64,000 bases of DNA, from the IMG/VR virus record IMGVR_UViG_3300017818_000007, positions 62,001 through 126,000 of that record. The stretch is one strand, 5' to 3'. This DNA comes from a virus. The notes under the pieces were generated by a model. The model made no database searches and was not told the origin of the DNA. It saw only the letters and a list, made by a program, of their open reading frames with translations. This document shows positions 8,101 to 19,200 of this stretch, one piece after another. Position 1 is the first letter of the stretch. Each line of letters starts with the position of its first letter. A program made the position numbers and the translations under genes.

Positions 8101-9000
8101 TTACGTTAAGTTAATCCTTACAAAGCCTGGTCCGCCTGGGCCACCGCAATAACAGTTGCCACCTTGTGCAGATCCTGAAGAACCACCTTTACCTGGTGCC
8201 GCGTGGTGATCATCACCAGCACCCATTAATCCTCGTCCTGTTGCACAACCTGCAAATGAACCATGGTGGTTATATGCACAGAATCTAATAAAGTCATATC
8301 TATATCCGCACTGGTCAAGCATTCCTGGTAGAATGTTTAAGTGCTTATACCAACAAGCGTTGCTATCTTTTTGATGTGTTTGTATTCCGCCTAATCTTCC
8401 TGGGAAGCCGAAGTCAGCGTCGAACCAACAAGCACAACAATTTTCATATCTTGGATCCATAAATGTACCACAACCGCTTGTACCGCAAGAACATTGGCTA
8501 TCTAAACATTCAAACATAAAGCATTTAGAATCGCCTGGTTGTCCGCCTTCTGCACAGAAGTTAGTCACTGCTGTAAGTTGATCGTTTCTTGTCATGTATC
8601 CATTATTAATGTAGGTTTTACAACCTCTGTATCCACAGTCTCTATTTGGTGAACAACAAGCCGGTGGAGCAATACAAATTCTATATTCTGTCTTACAACT
8701 CTGTACATTAATACAATCTAATCTAGCATAAGCACCTGATCCAGCACCAAAGCCCCACATACAGCAACAGACGCCAGCACCGCCTCCGCCGCCGCCCCAC
8801 ATTTCAATTCTTAAAAAACGAATGTCAGGTTCAGGTGTCCAGCAAAACTCGTGTTTACATTCATCTCTAGCATGAGTGATTCCACAAGTTGTAGCAAATG
8901 CAACAGTACAATCGTCGTATTTCCACTTAGGCATCGACGGATTATCAGTATCGAAATCCTCTTTTAATGCTTTGTCTAGTAAACTTTTTAAGTTTGCCAT
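8101..9000 (-). CDS. Cys-rich, Gly-rich adhesin-like protein 3
   Basis: This 299-aa protein has about 29 cysteines. It opens MANLKSLLDKALKEDF, then IEMWGGGGGGAGVCCCMWG and AGSGAYARLDC, with ENCCACWF in the middle and GGPGFVRINLT at the end. It is the promoter-proximal member of the triplet. Its leader reads GTATAGGGGATTTAAATG, nearly the same as the leader of the gene at 290-1294 (GTATAGGAGATTTTAAATG), which supports the start. It shares the triplet's Gly-rich adhesin-like layout. The binding target is unknown. Confidence 0.65.
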   Translation of the reverse strand: MANLKSLLDKALKEDFDTDNPSMPKWKYDDCTVAFATTCGITHARDECKHEFCWTPEPDIRFLRIEMWGGGGGGAGVCCCMWGFGAGSGAYARLDCINVQSCKTEYRICIAPPACCSPNRDCGYRGCKTYINNGYMTRNDQLTAVTNFCAEGGQPGDSKCFMFECLDSQCSCGTSGCGTFMDPRYENCCACWFDADFGFPGRLGGIQTHQKDSNACWYKHLNILPGMLDQCGYRYDFIRFCAYNHHGSFAGCATGRGLMGAGDDHHAAPGKGGSSGSAQGGNCYCGGPGGPGFVRINLT

Positions 9001-9035
9001 TTAAATCCCCTATACGTTAATCACAAGTCTAAGTA

Positions 9036-9368
9036 TTATGATGATAACAATACCCAACCATAGTTTGCACCAGAGTACATAATTGTCACAACAGCGTTGT
9101 TAATGTTCAAAGTCAAATCTTCTGTTAAGTTTTGAATTTTTGAACCATTACGAGCGATTGTACAGTTGTTTGTACCAAATGAACCAGTGACATCAACTAT
9201 TTGAATAGTATCACCTTTAACTAAACTTGCGTTAGCCGGTAAAGTAATGGTAAATGCCGCACCGCTTGTATCTGCTAAAATACGGTCATTAACTCTTGCA
9301 GTTAACGCTCCGCTTGCTTCAACAATTACTGCACCGCTTGTACCAGTAGTTGTAATGTATCTTCCCAT
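9036..9368 (-). CDS. Small fibre-type structural protein
   Basis: This is a 110-aa protein starting MGRYITTTGTSG. Its pattern of short Ala/Thr/Val strands (FTITLPANASLVKGDTI, then TIARNGSKIQNL and a closing YGWVLL) is typical of small trimeric fibre or tail-tip proteins in marine phages and prophages. It has AAGGAAA upstream and a TAAATA core at 9391-9396. It is probably a late structural protein working with the adjacent giant fibres. Confidence 0.6.
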   Translation of the reverse strand: MGRYITTTGTSGAVIVEASGALTARVNDRILADTSGAAFTITLPANASLVKGDTIQIVDVTGSFGTNNCTIARNGSKIQNLTEDLTLNINNAVVTIMYSGANYGWVLLSS

Positions 9369-9390
9369 TGTAGTTTCCTTTTTCTAATTG

Positions 9391-9396
9391 TATTTA
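9391..9396 (-). promoter_or_regulatory. Late promoter core TAAATA
   Basis: Minus-strand TAAATA, predicted +1 at 9385 (A), with a 17-nt leader containing AAGGAAA. Confidence 0.55.
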
Positions 9397-9400
9397 GCCA

Positions 9401-9718
9401 TTACGCCGCAGTTTCAATACCCATCACTACTACGGATGTCGCATCCGCACTTGAGTATGCTACGATCTTCTTACCTGCATCTAGCACTAAACCTGTTCTT
9501 TCTAGAACTCCTTTTGCCATGATCTCAGTGTCATATTCTACCCACTCAGCATCTGTTGGCGTATCTGCCGATGCAACCGCAAGTCTTAGTGACGCGGCTG
9601 TGTTAGATCTATTACAAAAAGATACCGTGACAACGGCATATGTGCTGGCAGGAACAGTGTAAGCAGTGGTATTAACACCTGCCGCTAACGAGTTTGCACC
9701 TAATCTTCCTGTTGCCAT
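9401..9718 (-). CDS. Small structural protein, related in design to 23244-23573 and 27909-28253
   Basis: This 105-aa protein opens MATGRLGANSLAAG and is built of beta strands (YAVVTVSFCNRSNTAASLRLAV, closing IVAYSSADATSVVVMGIE). Two other small genes of this window share its architecture: an early strand reading like VSFCN or MIFCN, then an acidic middle and a closing strand. This suggests a family of small tail or fibre attachment proteins, each next to a long fibre gene. An AGGAG ribosome binding site precedes the ATG. Confidence 0.6.
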   Translation of the reverse strand: MATGRLGANSLAAGVNTTAYTVPASTYAVVTVSFCNRSNTAASLRLAVASADTPTDAEWVEYDTEIMAKGVLERTGLVLDAGKKIVAYSSADATSVVVMGIETAA

Positions 9719-9736
9719 TGTTTTTTTCTCCTTTGT

Positions 9737-12700
9737 TTAACTTAATAAAAACCTTTGTAATGCTACTGCATCACCGTCAATGCCGCCTGTAAAGTTCATT
9801 TTGGCTTTGACTTTAATCTCAACTCCAGTAGTGGTATCAATTTGATCTTCTTTAATTTCAATAACACCTGCTGTCAAGATATTTACGTTCAATTCGGAAT
9901 TACCGCCACCAATTTGAGCATTAATAAATGTTCTAATTGCTTTTTGTGTTGGAACAATACTGTCCGAATCTGCCGCAAATGTGCCGTCAGTACTAAATTC
10001 AGTAATAACAGCGCCTGTTCCACCAAGTTCAACTGAACCTAATGAAAGTTCGTTTAGACCTGCAACGTTAAATGCATCAGCATCTAGTGTTGCAACACCT
10101 GTTGACTGTTCTACCGAGAACAAGTCACCTACTCTAAAGTTTCCGTCTTGGTCAGTAGATGTAAAGAACACTCTACCGCCGCCACCGACAACTGTTTCAT
10201 TAGCAGGAACTGGATTCTGTAATGGAATGCCAGGATAATTAGTTTGTGTATAGTTTCCTGTACCAATGTCTAGGAAGTCATGACCAGTTAGACGTACTTG
10301 AGAATATCTAATACGCATTTCTACTGGATCAGCGTGTGGTGGTGCAGTGTTTACAGGAATATCCGGAGACACTTGCAATTTACACGCATATAGTCCTTGT
10401 GCATTTGGTCCGGTTAATTCTCTAACAACAACCAGTTTGTAATATTCGCCTGGTAAGTTGTCAAATGTCACGTTTGAACCTGCTTTTGGTGGTTCTGTTA
10501 AATTTTCAACAAATATGTTTGAACCGTTTTGGTACTTGTCAATAGTACCGCTACCTGAAACAGTAGCACTTGCAGTTTCGTACCCTTCACCTCTGTTTAG
10601 AATTGTTGGATTAGCAAGTGCGCCGTCTCCAACTCTAACTTGTACTGGTGCTTCAATTGTGTTGCTTGGATCAGTAATTGTAATGTTTGGTGTTGAAGAA
10701 TAGCCTGAACCTGGTTCCCAAATTCTCATTCCTGGAATTTTACCAGTTGCTACTCTTGCTCTAACAAATGCTTGAGCACCTGCTCTTACTAATGCACCGT
10801 TTCCTGAACCACTTTGTAGTGCAAACCATGTAGGTCTACGTCCAGGATTACCAAATGCTAGTGCAGAATATACACCATCTGTTTTACCGTTTGTTTTACC
10901 TTTCCAACTAATACCGTCTTTTGTTAATGATGTTTGTGAAGTATCAATAATTGTTTCAACATCAAATGTTAAGTCAACGGCTCCGCCGCCACCTAACTGT
11001 GCATCAAGAATAGTAATTGTTTCATCAACAACAAATCCTTGTCCTAGTCTGTCAACTGTAATAGTTGCCGCACCTGTTCCATCTACATCAACTGTAAATT
11101 CTGCGTTAGCACCACTACCGTCTGATGTCCAATCACTTGTAGTAATTGTGTAAGAACCTTCTGTTCTAGAAGCGTCTGCGCCACCTACGTTATAAGTTGA
11201 TTTGATTTGACCGTTTGTTGCCGCAAACCAAAGGAATACACCTTGTCCGTATTCTAAGTATCCGTCGCCACCACCAATTGATGAATCAGCAGTAGTATCA
11301 ATTTCTGTTTCAACCCAGTTAGAACCATCAAGACTATAATAACCTTGTGTTCCTTTATCGCCAATCATTAAGTAGCGACCATTACCATATGCAATATCTT
11401 TTACGTTTGTGTTTGTGTCAGTAAATGCTGGAAATGCTTTTGAGTTCCAATCAATACCATTGCTCGATTGCAAGTATGTAGCACCATCACCAATTACAAT
11501 AAATTCGTCTCTACCGTAAATAATTTTCTTCCAGTTGCCTGTTGATGGTAATGTTGCTGAAGTCCATGTCACACCGTCTGCGGAGTATGCCGCTTGTGTT
11601 CCACCTGATGCAACTGCTACATATACTGCTTTTGCATAGATACTTGCTGACCATGTTGCTGTTGCTGGTAGTGTTGCACTAGACCAACTAGCACCATCAT
11701 CTGTTGAATATGCCGCATCAGTTGAATCTTCTTTAAGAACAACCCAAGTCATTGTACTATCTTCACCAGCACCATAACTTAATCCTACCCATTTTCCAGT
11801 AGCAGGTAGTGTTCCCCCTGCTGACCAACTAGCACCATCTTGTGAATAAACTGTTTGATTGGTGTTATAACCTGCGATAATAAATCTATCATTACCGTAT
11901 GCCATATTATTACGTTTACTTTGTAGACTTACACCATAACTTTGTTGAGCACTTGAGAATGGAGGTTCGCTAATTTCAACTCTTGGTTCAATAACATATT
12001 TTGTTGTTCCGTCTAGTAGTTCTGAAATAGCAGTTCCTGGAATAAAATGATCCCATCCAGGTTGTCCGTCTGATTCTCTAAACACTGTTGCATCTTTATT
12101 ACCAGCATTAAACTGTCCAATAAATCCATACTGTCCAACACCTAAACCACTTGTAAGAATAATTCTCATTCCATCATAGTCACCTGTGTTAGCAGTGTCT
12201 GTATTTGAAATTCTAATTTTAGTAGTATCACCTGTTTGTGCAGTATTATTTGCATAACCATAATCAGCACCACCAAAGTCGCCTTCACCATCTGCGTCAA
12301 CGTCTGTGTTTAACATTCTAATATCAAATACTGCTTGGTCTCTATATTCATCACCTAAGATATTAGCATTAACACCGTCGCCAGTGACTGTGTAAGTTGA
12401 TGTTTCATAGTTAATACCAGCATTATCATAGAAGAAAGTTAAAATTTCATTTTGGTCTGTTAGTACATCACCGATTAATGCTTCAGAATATCTATTATTA
12501 ACTGTACCACTAATTACTGTTTCTGTTGCGTCTACCCCTTCTGCTACACAACCATATGTACCATAAGATGAGTTTCCGTTTGTAGCACGGATTTTACCGC
12601 CGTTTTCTGCTAGGTATCCAATGTGTCCGTAGTATGAGAACACGGAAACTAATTCTACCCTTGCTAGGTTAGTGACCCAACAACCAATACCATCACTTAA

Positions 12701-15700
12701 AATTTGTGTAAAGTCGTTAGCAACAATTGAGTCATTGCCGCTATCGTGTAGTTCGCCGTCAACTTTTAATCCAACACACGCTGTACCAAAGTTTGAAACG
12801 TTTTGTACATAAGGTGACTTAGAAATAATCCATGTTCTATCGTCTGCTGTACCCCAGCCTGGATCAAGCGATACAAACGCACCCGCTGTTGGTCGTTTTG
12901 TACCATATGAGTTAGCAGTACCTAGTACACCTGTTAATCCGTTTAATGAACAGTTGCGTAAACCACAACCGTTTCTTAAGTAGAACATATCTTCTGTGAC
13001 TGAACCTTCAACTGCGTTTGCATAGAATCTTGCCGCATAATGTGAAGCATATGTGCCACCGTATGTTAAATCATGTATTACAGCGTCGATATAATCTTTA
13101 ACATCGTCTTTACAACTTGCAACACTGTAAGTATATGAAGGATATGTTGCTGTAATATAAGCAGTTGCTTCTTCTGCTAGGAAATCTTTGTTTAACGTTA
13201 ACTGTCTAACTGCATTATGTACGTTTTGATCTGTACTTCTTACATTACCGTTATAATAAACAGTACCATTAGAAGTGTATTCTTCAAACGTCGAACTATC
13301 TAATGCAATAGTCATTTTATAATCTTCGTATAATGCAAACGTTGTAGTTGTAAGTACATCTACATAGAACATTCTGTCGTTTAGTTCTATCATTCCGTTT
13401 ACATTTTTAATGTTTACTAGTGTTCTATCTTGTAAACCGTGTGCTGATGTTGTTTCGATTACACAAGGGTCTGCCTTTGTAATTGAATTAATGCTTAGTG
13501 TTGACTGTCCTGTTGTTAATGTAGGAGCAGTAGAGTCTTGCGAATCATTACCTGCATAGTAAGTGATATAATCAAGTACGTGTTGTAGTTTTGCTACGGC
13601 CGCAGTACCTTCTGTTGCAGTACCATACGGAAGTGCTTGTACTTGTGATTGTGTGTTAGTACCTGTTTTAGTGACAGCACTACCTTGAATAATATCGCTT
13701 AGTAAACCTTGTACTCTTGTGATACCTGCTAAACTGTAATCAACATCGCTTCTTGAAACGTAGTCAGTATCTTCACTTGGTCGAATTCTAGTTGAACGCA
13801 ATTCGTCACCAACAACTGCTGTATTTGCAGGAACTCTAATAGGAAGAACTTCTTTATATTCTCCTGTTTTAACAAACACAGTTTTTTGTACTTGTTCTTC
13901 TGTTGGAATACCTGATGCACTACCTGCTGTAATAGCATCAGTAATAATTGCAACTAAACTTTCAATAACGCTCTGTGCTTCAGATTCTTCAACAAGAGCA
14001 GTATCTTTTCTTTGTGTAATTGCCGGTGTATAACTGTTTAATGTTTGGTAGTTTGATGCCGGATCAAGACTGCTAATAACAGCATCAATTACTTCAATAC
14101 CGTAGTTAATAGAAGCAACTGTTTCTGATTCTTGACCGTTAATATAACTTCCGCCTGCTTTTGTAAAGTAAGCATATGCGGCTTTTCTTGATTCTGTATT
14201 GCCACCATGTGATAAATCCCAAATAACAGCATCAATAATAATGCCCATGTCTCTATAACATTTTGCACTGTCATATGAGAAAGCACTAGTAAATGGTGCA
14301 ATGTCATTTGCAATTTGATAATCTGTCCATTCAACAATTTCTCTTTGAATAAATTGTCTATTCTCTTTTAATAGTTGTACTGCATTAGGTCTTAGTACAC
14401 CTTTTTCAATTGCTTCACAAGCAAATCTTACAGATTTAAAAGGTCTATCAAGTGTAGAACCTCTATTTGGATATGCGCCGTCAACACCATCAGGACCAAC
14501 ATAATAAACGTGGTCTGTTCTGCCCCAGTATTTCCATGCTGGTAGTCCAGTTGTGTCAACTGTTAATACTTGTCCTTCTTCACCAATTGGTAAACGTGCA
14601 GGACCTGCACCATTGTAAATTAATAGGTCACCGTCTGTTGTTAAGTTAGAACCTTCAGCACCACCTGCTAATAATTTGTAGTAGGTACCTGAAACATCTA
14701 AGTCAGGACGCTTTTGACCAATTGCTTGGTTTGATTGGTGTGCTTGAATTACTACGTATGAGTTCACACCATAGTAAACAACATCACCTAATACATAATC
14801 TGTAATGTTTGTCCAGTTGCCTTTCCAAGCAAAACCTTCGTTTAATTTTGTCCAAAAAGTTGTTTCACTTGCAGGATTTTTTGCAACACCTTGATGGTCT
14901 TGAATACACATATAAGTGTATCCACCTAGTCTTACTACATCTCCTACTAGATAATCTTGTAATGAAGAGTCGTCACCATAGTCGCCTCTAAAGTTATAAC
15001 CTTTTAGGTATAACTTCCAATCGTTTGCGTTTGCATACGGTGGCTTACCAGTGTTGTTAGTATTTGCAATATAAGAATAACCGCCGTATGTGACAATGTC
15101 TCCTGGTTGATAAACTTCACCATTGCTCCACGAATCTTCGTATTCTAATCCTGGAACAAAAATTGACCAATTGCCTTCATCTGTTGCAAAACTATTAGTT
15201 GCTGTATGAGCCGCTGTACAAATCCAAATGTTTGCGCCATATTTTACAATGTCATTAATTCTATAACGTGTACCTGTTGACCAAGTTTCTCTGTATTCAA
15301 TACCTTTATGAAAGTGTTGCCATTTTGCTTGATCTACTTCTAATCCATCTGCTAAATCTGTTGCAGACTGGTGGCCTTGAATACAAACATAAATTTGACC
15401 ACCATACTTAACAAGGTCATTTAGTTTGTACCTAGTTGAAATTGCCCAGTTGTTTTTCCATTCAAAACCTTCTGTAAAAATATTCCATCTGTCTGCAACT
15501 GAAGCAATTCTAAATGTCACATTAGGAGCGCCACCACCACCAAGTTGTGCATCAGTAATTGTTAATACATCGCCAACTGCATATCCTGTACCATTGCTTG
15601 TTAATGTAATCGCAACACCACCAATGTTATCAACTGTGGCATCTAAAACTAATCCTGATCCAGAACCGTCTGTTGGTGTAATTCCTGTATATGTTCCCTG

Positions 15701-16249
15701 ACTTCTAGAAACGTTTGCCGCTGATATCGAATCAATTGTTAATGCTTTACCATCGTTGTCGTTTTCTAAACCATCACTGTCTGAAGATGCTGTTGCACTT
15801 GATGTATGATCATCAATACAAACATAAACTGTTCCGCCATACTTGGCAATATCATTAACTTTATATCTTGTGCTAGTTGCCCAAGCGCCGGTATAATTAA
15901 AAAATTCTGCGTATGTGTCCCAGTCGCCTTGGTTAAACTCTAAACCTTTTGTTGTTGTATCGGCTGAAGTGTGGCCATTATTTGCAATATATAGATAACC
16001 ACCATATTTTACAACATCACCTGTTTTATAATAAGTGCTAGTTGCCCAGTCTTCCTTCCATGCAGAACCATCAGCAAACGTATTCCAGTTTGCACTATCT
16101 ACATAAAAGTCAGCGTCTGCGGTATGTGCTTCAGTACAAATATATACTTTACCACCGTACCTTACAACATCGTCTTTAACGTATGCTGTACTGGTTGTCC
16201 AGTCGCCTTTCCATACAAATTTAATTCTTCCTAATAGAAATTCAGCCAT
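9737..16249 (-). CDS. Giant modular tail fibre protein A (2170 aa)
   Basis: The N-terminal 540 residues hold eight repeats of about 35-60 aa of the form W-x-x-S/T-x-x-Y-x-x-x-D-I/V-V-x-Y-G-G-x-x-Y (for example WATSTYYKTGDVVKYGGYLY), which resemble carbohydrate-binding ChtBD3/CBM5/12 modules. Near residues 580-830 and 1080-1260 come right-handed beta-helix or pectate-lyase-like parts (VFVKTGEYKEVLPIRVPANT, GCGLRNCSLNG). Residues of about 1440-1680 contain propeller-like repeats with YSQDGASW-type motifs. The C-terminus carries TDQDGNFRVGDLFSVEQ, found in many marine phage fibres. It is paralogous to the next gene. It probably mediates receptor or polysaccharide binding. TAAATA at 16271-16276 precedes it. 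Confidence 0.8.
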   Translation of the reverse strand: MAEFLLGRIKFVWKGDWTTSTAYVKDDVVRYGGKVYICTEAHTADADFYVDSANWNTFADGSAWKEDWATSTYYKTGDVVKYGGYLYIANNGHTSADTTTKGLEFNQGDWDTYAEFFNYTGAWATSTRYKVNDIAKYGGTVYVCIDDHTSSATASSDSDGLENDNDGKALTIDSISAANVSRSQGTYTGITPTDGSGSGLVLDATVDNIGGVAITLTSNGTGYAVGDVLTITDAQLGGGGAPNVTFRIASVADRWNIFTEGFEWKNNWAISTRYKLNDLVKYGGQIYVCIQGHQSATDLADGLEVDQAKWQHFHKGIEYRETWSTGTRYRINDIVKYGANIWICTAAHTATNSFATDEGNWSIFVPGLEYEDSWSNGEVYQPGDIVTYGGYSYIANTNNTGKPPYANANDWKLYLKGYNFRGDYGDDSSLQDYLVGDVVRLGGYTYMCIQDHQGVAKNPASETTFWTKLNEGFAWKGNWTNITDYVLGDVVYYGVNSYVVIQAHQSNQAIGQKRPDLDVSGTYYKLLAGGAEGSNLTTDGDLLIYNGAGPARLPIGEEGQVLTVDTTGLPAWKYWGRTDHVYYVGPDGVDGAYPNRGSTLDRPFKSVRFACEAIEKGVLRPNAVQLLKENRQFIQREIVEWTDYQIANDIAPFTSAFSYDSAKCYRDMGIIIDAVIWDLSHGGNTESRKAAYAYFTKAGGSYINGQESETVASINYGIEVIDAVISSLDPASNYQTLNSYTPAITQRKDTALVEESEAQSVIESLVAIITDAITAGSASGIPTEEQVQKTVFVKTGEYKEVLPIRVPANTAVVGDELRSTRIRPSEDTDYVSRSDVDYSLAGITRVQGLLSDIIQGSAVTKTGTNTQSQVQALPYGTATEGTAAVAKLQHVLDYITYYAGNDSQDSTAPTLTTGQSTLSINSITKADPCVIETTSAHGLQDRTLVNIKNVNGMIELNDRMFYVDVLTTTTFALYEDYKMTIALDSSTFEEYTSNGTVYYNGNVRSTDQNVHNAVRQLTLNKDFLAEEATAYITATYPSYTYSVASCKDDVKDYIDAVIHDLTYGGTYASHYAARFYANAVEGSVTEDMFYLRNGCGLRNCSLNGLTGVLGTANSYGTKRPTAGAFVSLDPGWGTADDRTWIISKSPYVQNVSNFGTACVGLKVDGELHDSGNDSIVANDFTQILSDGIGCWVTNLARVELVSVFSYYGHIGYLAENGGKIRATNGNSSYGTYGCVAEGVDATETVISGTVNNRYSEALIGDVLTDQNEILTFFYDNAGINYETSTYTVTGDGVNANILGDEYRDQAVFDIRMLNTDVDADGEGDFGGADYGYANNTAQTGDTTKIRISNTDTANTGDYDGMRIILTSGLGVGQYGFIGQFNAGNKDATVFRESDGQPGWDHFIPGTAISELLDGTTKYVIEPRVEISEPPFSSAQQSYGVSLQSKRNNMAYGNDRFIIAGYNTNQTVYSQDGASWSAGGTLPATGKWVGLSYGAGEDSTMTWVVLKEDSTDAAYSTDDGASWSSATLPATATWSASIYAKAVYVAVASGGTQAAYSADGVTWTSATLPSTGNWKKIIYGRDEFIVIGDGATYLQSSNGIDWNSKAFPAFTDTNTNVKDIAYGNGRYLMIGDKGTQGYYSLDGSNWVETEIDTTADSSIGGGDGYLEYGQGVFLWFAATNGQIKSTYNVGGADASRTEGSYTITTSDWTSDGSGANAEFTVDVDGTGAATITVDRLGQGFVVDETITILDAQLGGGGAVDLTFDVETIIDTSQTSLTKDGISWKGKTNGKTDGVYSALAFGNPGRRPTWFALQSGSGNGALVRAGAQAFVRARVATGKIPGMRIWEPGSGYSSTPNITITDPSNTIEAPVQVRVGDGALANPTILNRGEGYETASATVSGSGTIDKYQNGSNIFVENLTEPPKAGSNVTFDNLPGEYYKLVVVRELTGPNAQGLYACKLQVSPDIPVNTAPPHADPVEMRIRYSQVRLTGHDFLDIGTGNYTQTNYPGIPLQNPVPANETVVGGGGRVFFTSTDQDGNFRVGDLFSVEQSTGVATLDADAFNVAGLNELSLGSVELGGTGAVITEFSTDGTFAADSDSIVPTQKAIRTFINAQIGGGNSELNVNILTAGVIEIKEDQIDTTTGVEIKVKAKMNFTGGIDGDAVALQRFLLS

Positions 16250-16270
16250 GTTTTGCTCCGATATCGTAGT

Positions 16271-16276
16271 TATTTA
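16271..16276 (-). promoter_or_regulatory. Late promoter core TAAATA
   Basis: Minus-strand TAAATA, predicted +1 at 16265 (G), with a leader of 16 nt containing CGGAGC before the giant fibre A start. Confidence 0.5.
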
Positions 16277-16281
16277 TTATA

Positions 16282-19200
16282 TTATGCTCCGTAGTTATCA
16301 TTCGTATTCCCTCCGGACTCATCTTGTCCTCCAAAATCATCTGAAATAGCAATGTCAGTACCAAATGCAAAGAACGCTCTAGCCGCCATATCACCGCCTA
16401 CACCGCCTTCAAACGATATTTTTGCTTTTGCTTGTATAACACTACCGTCGGTAGTATCTATTTCTTGACCACTATCACCTGATGTAATAACACCAGCAGT
16501 GACTTTGTTAACATTAACACTAGAACCACCACCTGTAATACGTGATTTAACGTATGCCGCTATTGCTTTTTGTGTTGGTACTACGTTATCACTGTTTGCT
16601 ACAAACAGCGGATCAATTGAGAACTCTTTAATTACTGCACCCGTACCACCAAGTGTCACACCACCTAATGATAATTCTGTTAATCCTGATAAATCAAACT
16701 GATCAGCATTAATAGTAATAATACCCGATGCCTGCTCAACTTCAAATAGTTCACCTACTCTAAAGTTTCCATCTTGGTCAGTGGACGAGTAAAACACTCT
16801 ACCACCATCACTAAAGTCTGTTTCGTTTTGTTGTTTTACAGCATCTTCGTCTGCTTCAGTAAATCCTTGTAAGTATCTTACAGGATATCTAGTTGAATTT
16901 TTATTACCAGTACCAATATCTAGGAAGTCATGGAATGTTAAACGAACCTGACTGTATTGTTCACGCATTACTAGTGCTGTGTTATGATCTGGTGACTCGT
17001 CAACTCCTAATGTTGGACTAATCTGTATTGTTGCTGACAACGTTGGTTCAGATCCTGTAATATCAGTGACTTTTGTGACCAAATATGTTTTTCCGTCAAT
17101 ACCTGTAATTGATAAGTTAGCACCCGGACCTGGTTCTCTAGTTAAATCAGTGACCTTAATTTTGTTTCCTGTTTGATATACATCAGCATATCCGTCGCCT
17201 GTGACACTTGCTGTTGCACTTCTAAATTTAGTACCTCTATTTCTAAATGAAGGTTGAGGTAATACACCATTTGCAATTCTTAATTTAACATAAGGATCAA
17301 CAGTTGCTAAAGGATCACTAACTGTCATACTCATAGCATCTGTTTCTTCAATTGTAATTGCTGTTGCGCCAGCATCTTCTGTGCTACCATAATACAGACC
17401 ACTTGGTGCATCATATTGAATTTCAATTTCAACTGTACGATTTGCATAATCTGCAAAATCTCTAAGGAACACGTCTCTGCTTACAACTGTTGTTCCAAAA
17501 CGATATACAACATTATCGGACCAAACAATAGTTTTAGCCGCATCTTGATAGATATTCAATGGATGAATGTTATCTTCAACTACACCGTCAACAACTGCAC
17601 CACCATAGTTTTTAAGTGATTCATCACTTAAATCAAAAGTATATCTTCTACCTTCAGTAAATGTTAATGTTGGGTTTTCGCTTCCGTCGATAAAATAAAC
17701 ATCTGCTGTATCTGCCGCATTTCTACCAAATGTGACAGCAAACGTATTATTAACATTCAATAAATCGCTTTCGTAGTTTGAACCTGGATCATAAATCCAA
17801 AACTCGCCTGCTCTTGTATTTTTAACAAACATTCTAGCAAATGGTTTTCTACCTGCTTGAATTACAACAGCATTTTGTTCGCCTGAACCTTGTAGAGGAC
17901 TACCACTTCCCATTAATACAAATTTACATGAGTTTCCAGGAGTACCAATTCCACAAGTGGTCCAATTAGCAGTAGTTGGAAGAGTTTTTGCTTCCCAAAA
18001 AATTCCATTTTCTGAAATTGCAAATTCGTCCGTATTAGGTTTAAATGCTACATATACACCTTGGCCGTATCCTAAGAACCAGTTGCCTGTTGATGGTAAA
18101 ACATTTTCTTGTCTATACCACGCACCATGGCCGCCTGTTGGATTAATCCATACATCGTCGCTATTTGTTTCTGTTGCAAGGAAAATGTTATTACCATAAA
18201 CCATGCTTTCAACATTTGACATATCTCCCATGCTAACAAAGTTTTCAGCCCATTCAGTATTACCAGGTGTTTTTGTATAAATTCTCATTTTAGAAGAATC
18301 CCAGTCACCCGCTACTGCAACAAACTTGCCGGATCCGTATGCCATTCCTCTAACGCCGCCGTCAAAACTTTCTGCTGACGGTAATTGTCCTGCTGTCCAT
18401 GTATTGCCATAATCTAAACTTTGGAAATATTCAGGCGAGCCGTTTGATGTCACTAACCATTCTGAACGCCCATCAACTCTTACAAGTGCATACGAACTAT
18501 CTGGTTGTACACCTGATCCTGTACTATTATAGTTTACATAATACATAGGAACACCAACTAACGAGTTGGGTACTGTCCATACTACTTTTCTTGTTTGCGC
18601 CGCATTAAATCCTGATACATAAGCCGCTAAATCTGCAACTTGTTTATTATTAAGATAATATTTTACGCCTTCTGTATATTCGTCGCCGCCGCCATTAATA
18701 CCTTCCGGAGTTGAACTAAAATAAATTGGGCAGTTGTTATTTGAGCCATCGTTTTGATTAAACGTATAAGTATTTCCTTCAACAACAGAAATATCTGGAG
18801 CAGTATTTACTGCGCCATCAAAGTGATAAAGTGGATTGTCTCCAGGTACAGAAACTGTGACTTTAAATGTCTGCTCAATTGTTGGGTTATCACCAAATGC
18901 AATATATCTTGTTTGAACTCCTGTACTATCGTTAGTGACCTCGTACATTGTCCAGTTTTCGCCGTCGCTTGATACCGCAACAATACCTTCTTTAGCAACA
19001 GCAACAAACTTACCGCCACCGTAATCTAAATCTTGCCAAGACCAACGACCGGTTGATTGTGGAAGATTACTTCCATCCATATTTCCGGCAGTCCAACTAG
19101 TACCGTTTGTAGAATAAACAAACTGATCTGTTCCTGAATTACCAAATTCACTTTGTGCAATAGCAACGTATCTATTATTACCAAACACAACTTTTTTATA

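Noticed and set aside
6364-9000. Cys-rich triplet as gp38 homologues
   Set aside because: The Gly-rich layout is similar in style, but no gp38-specific N-terminal domain is visible and the genes do not follow a gp37 gene, so I keep a descriptive name.
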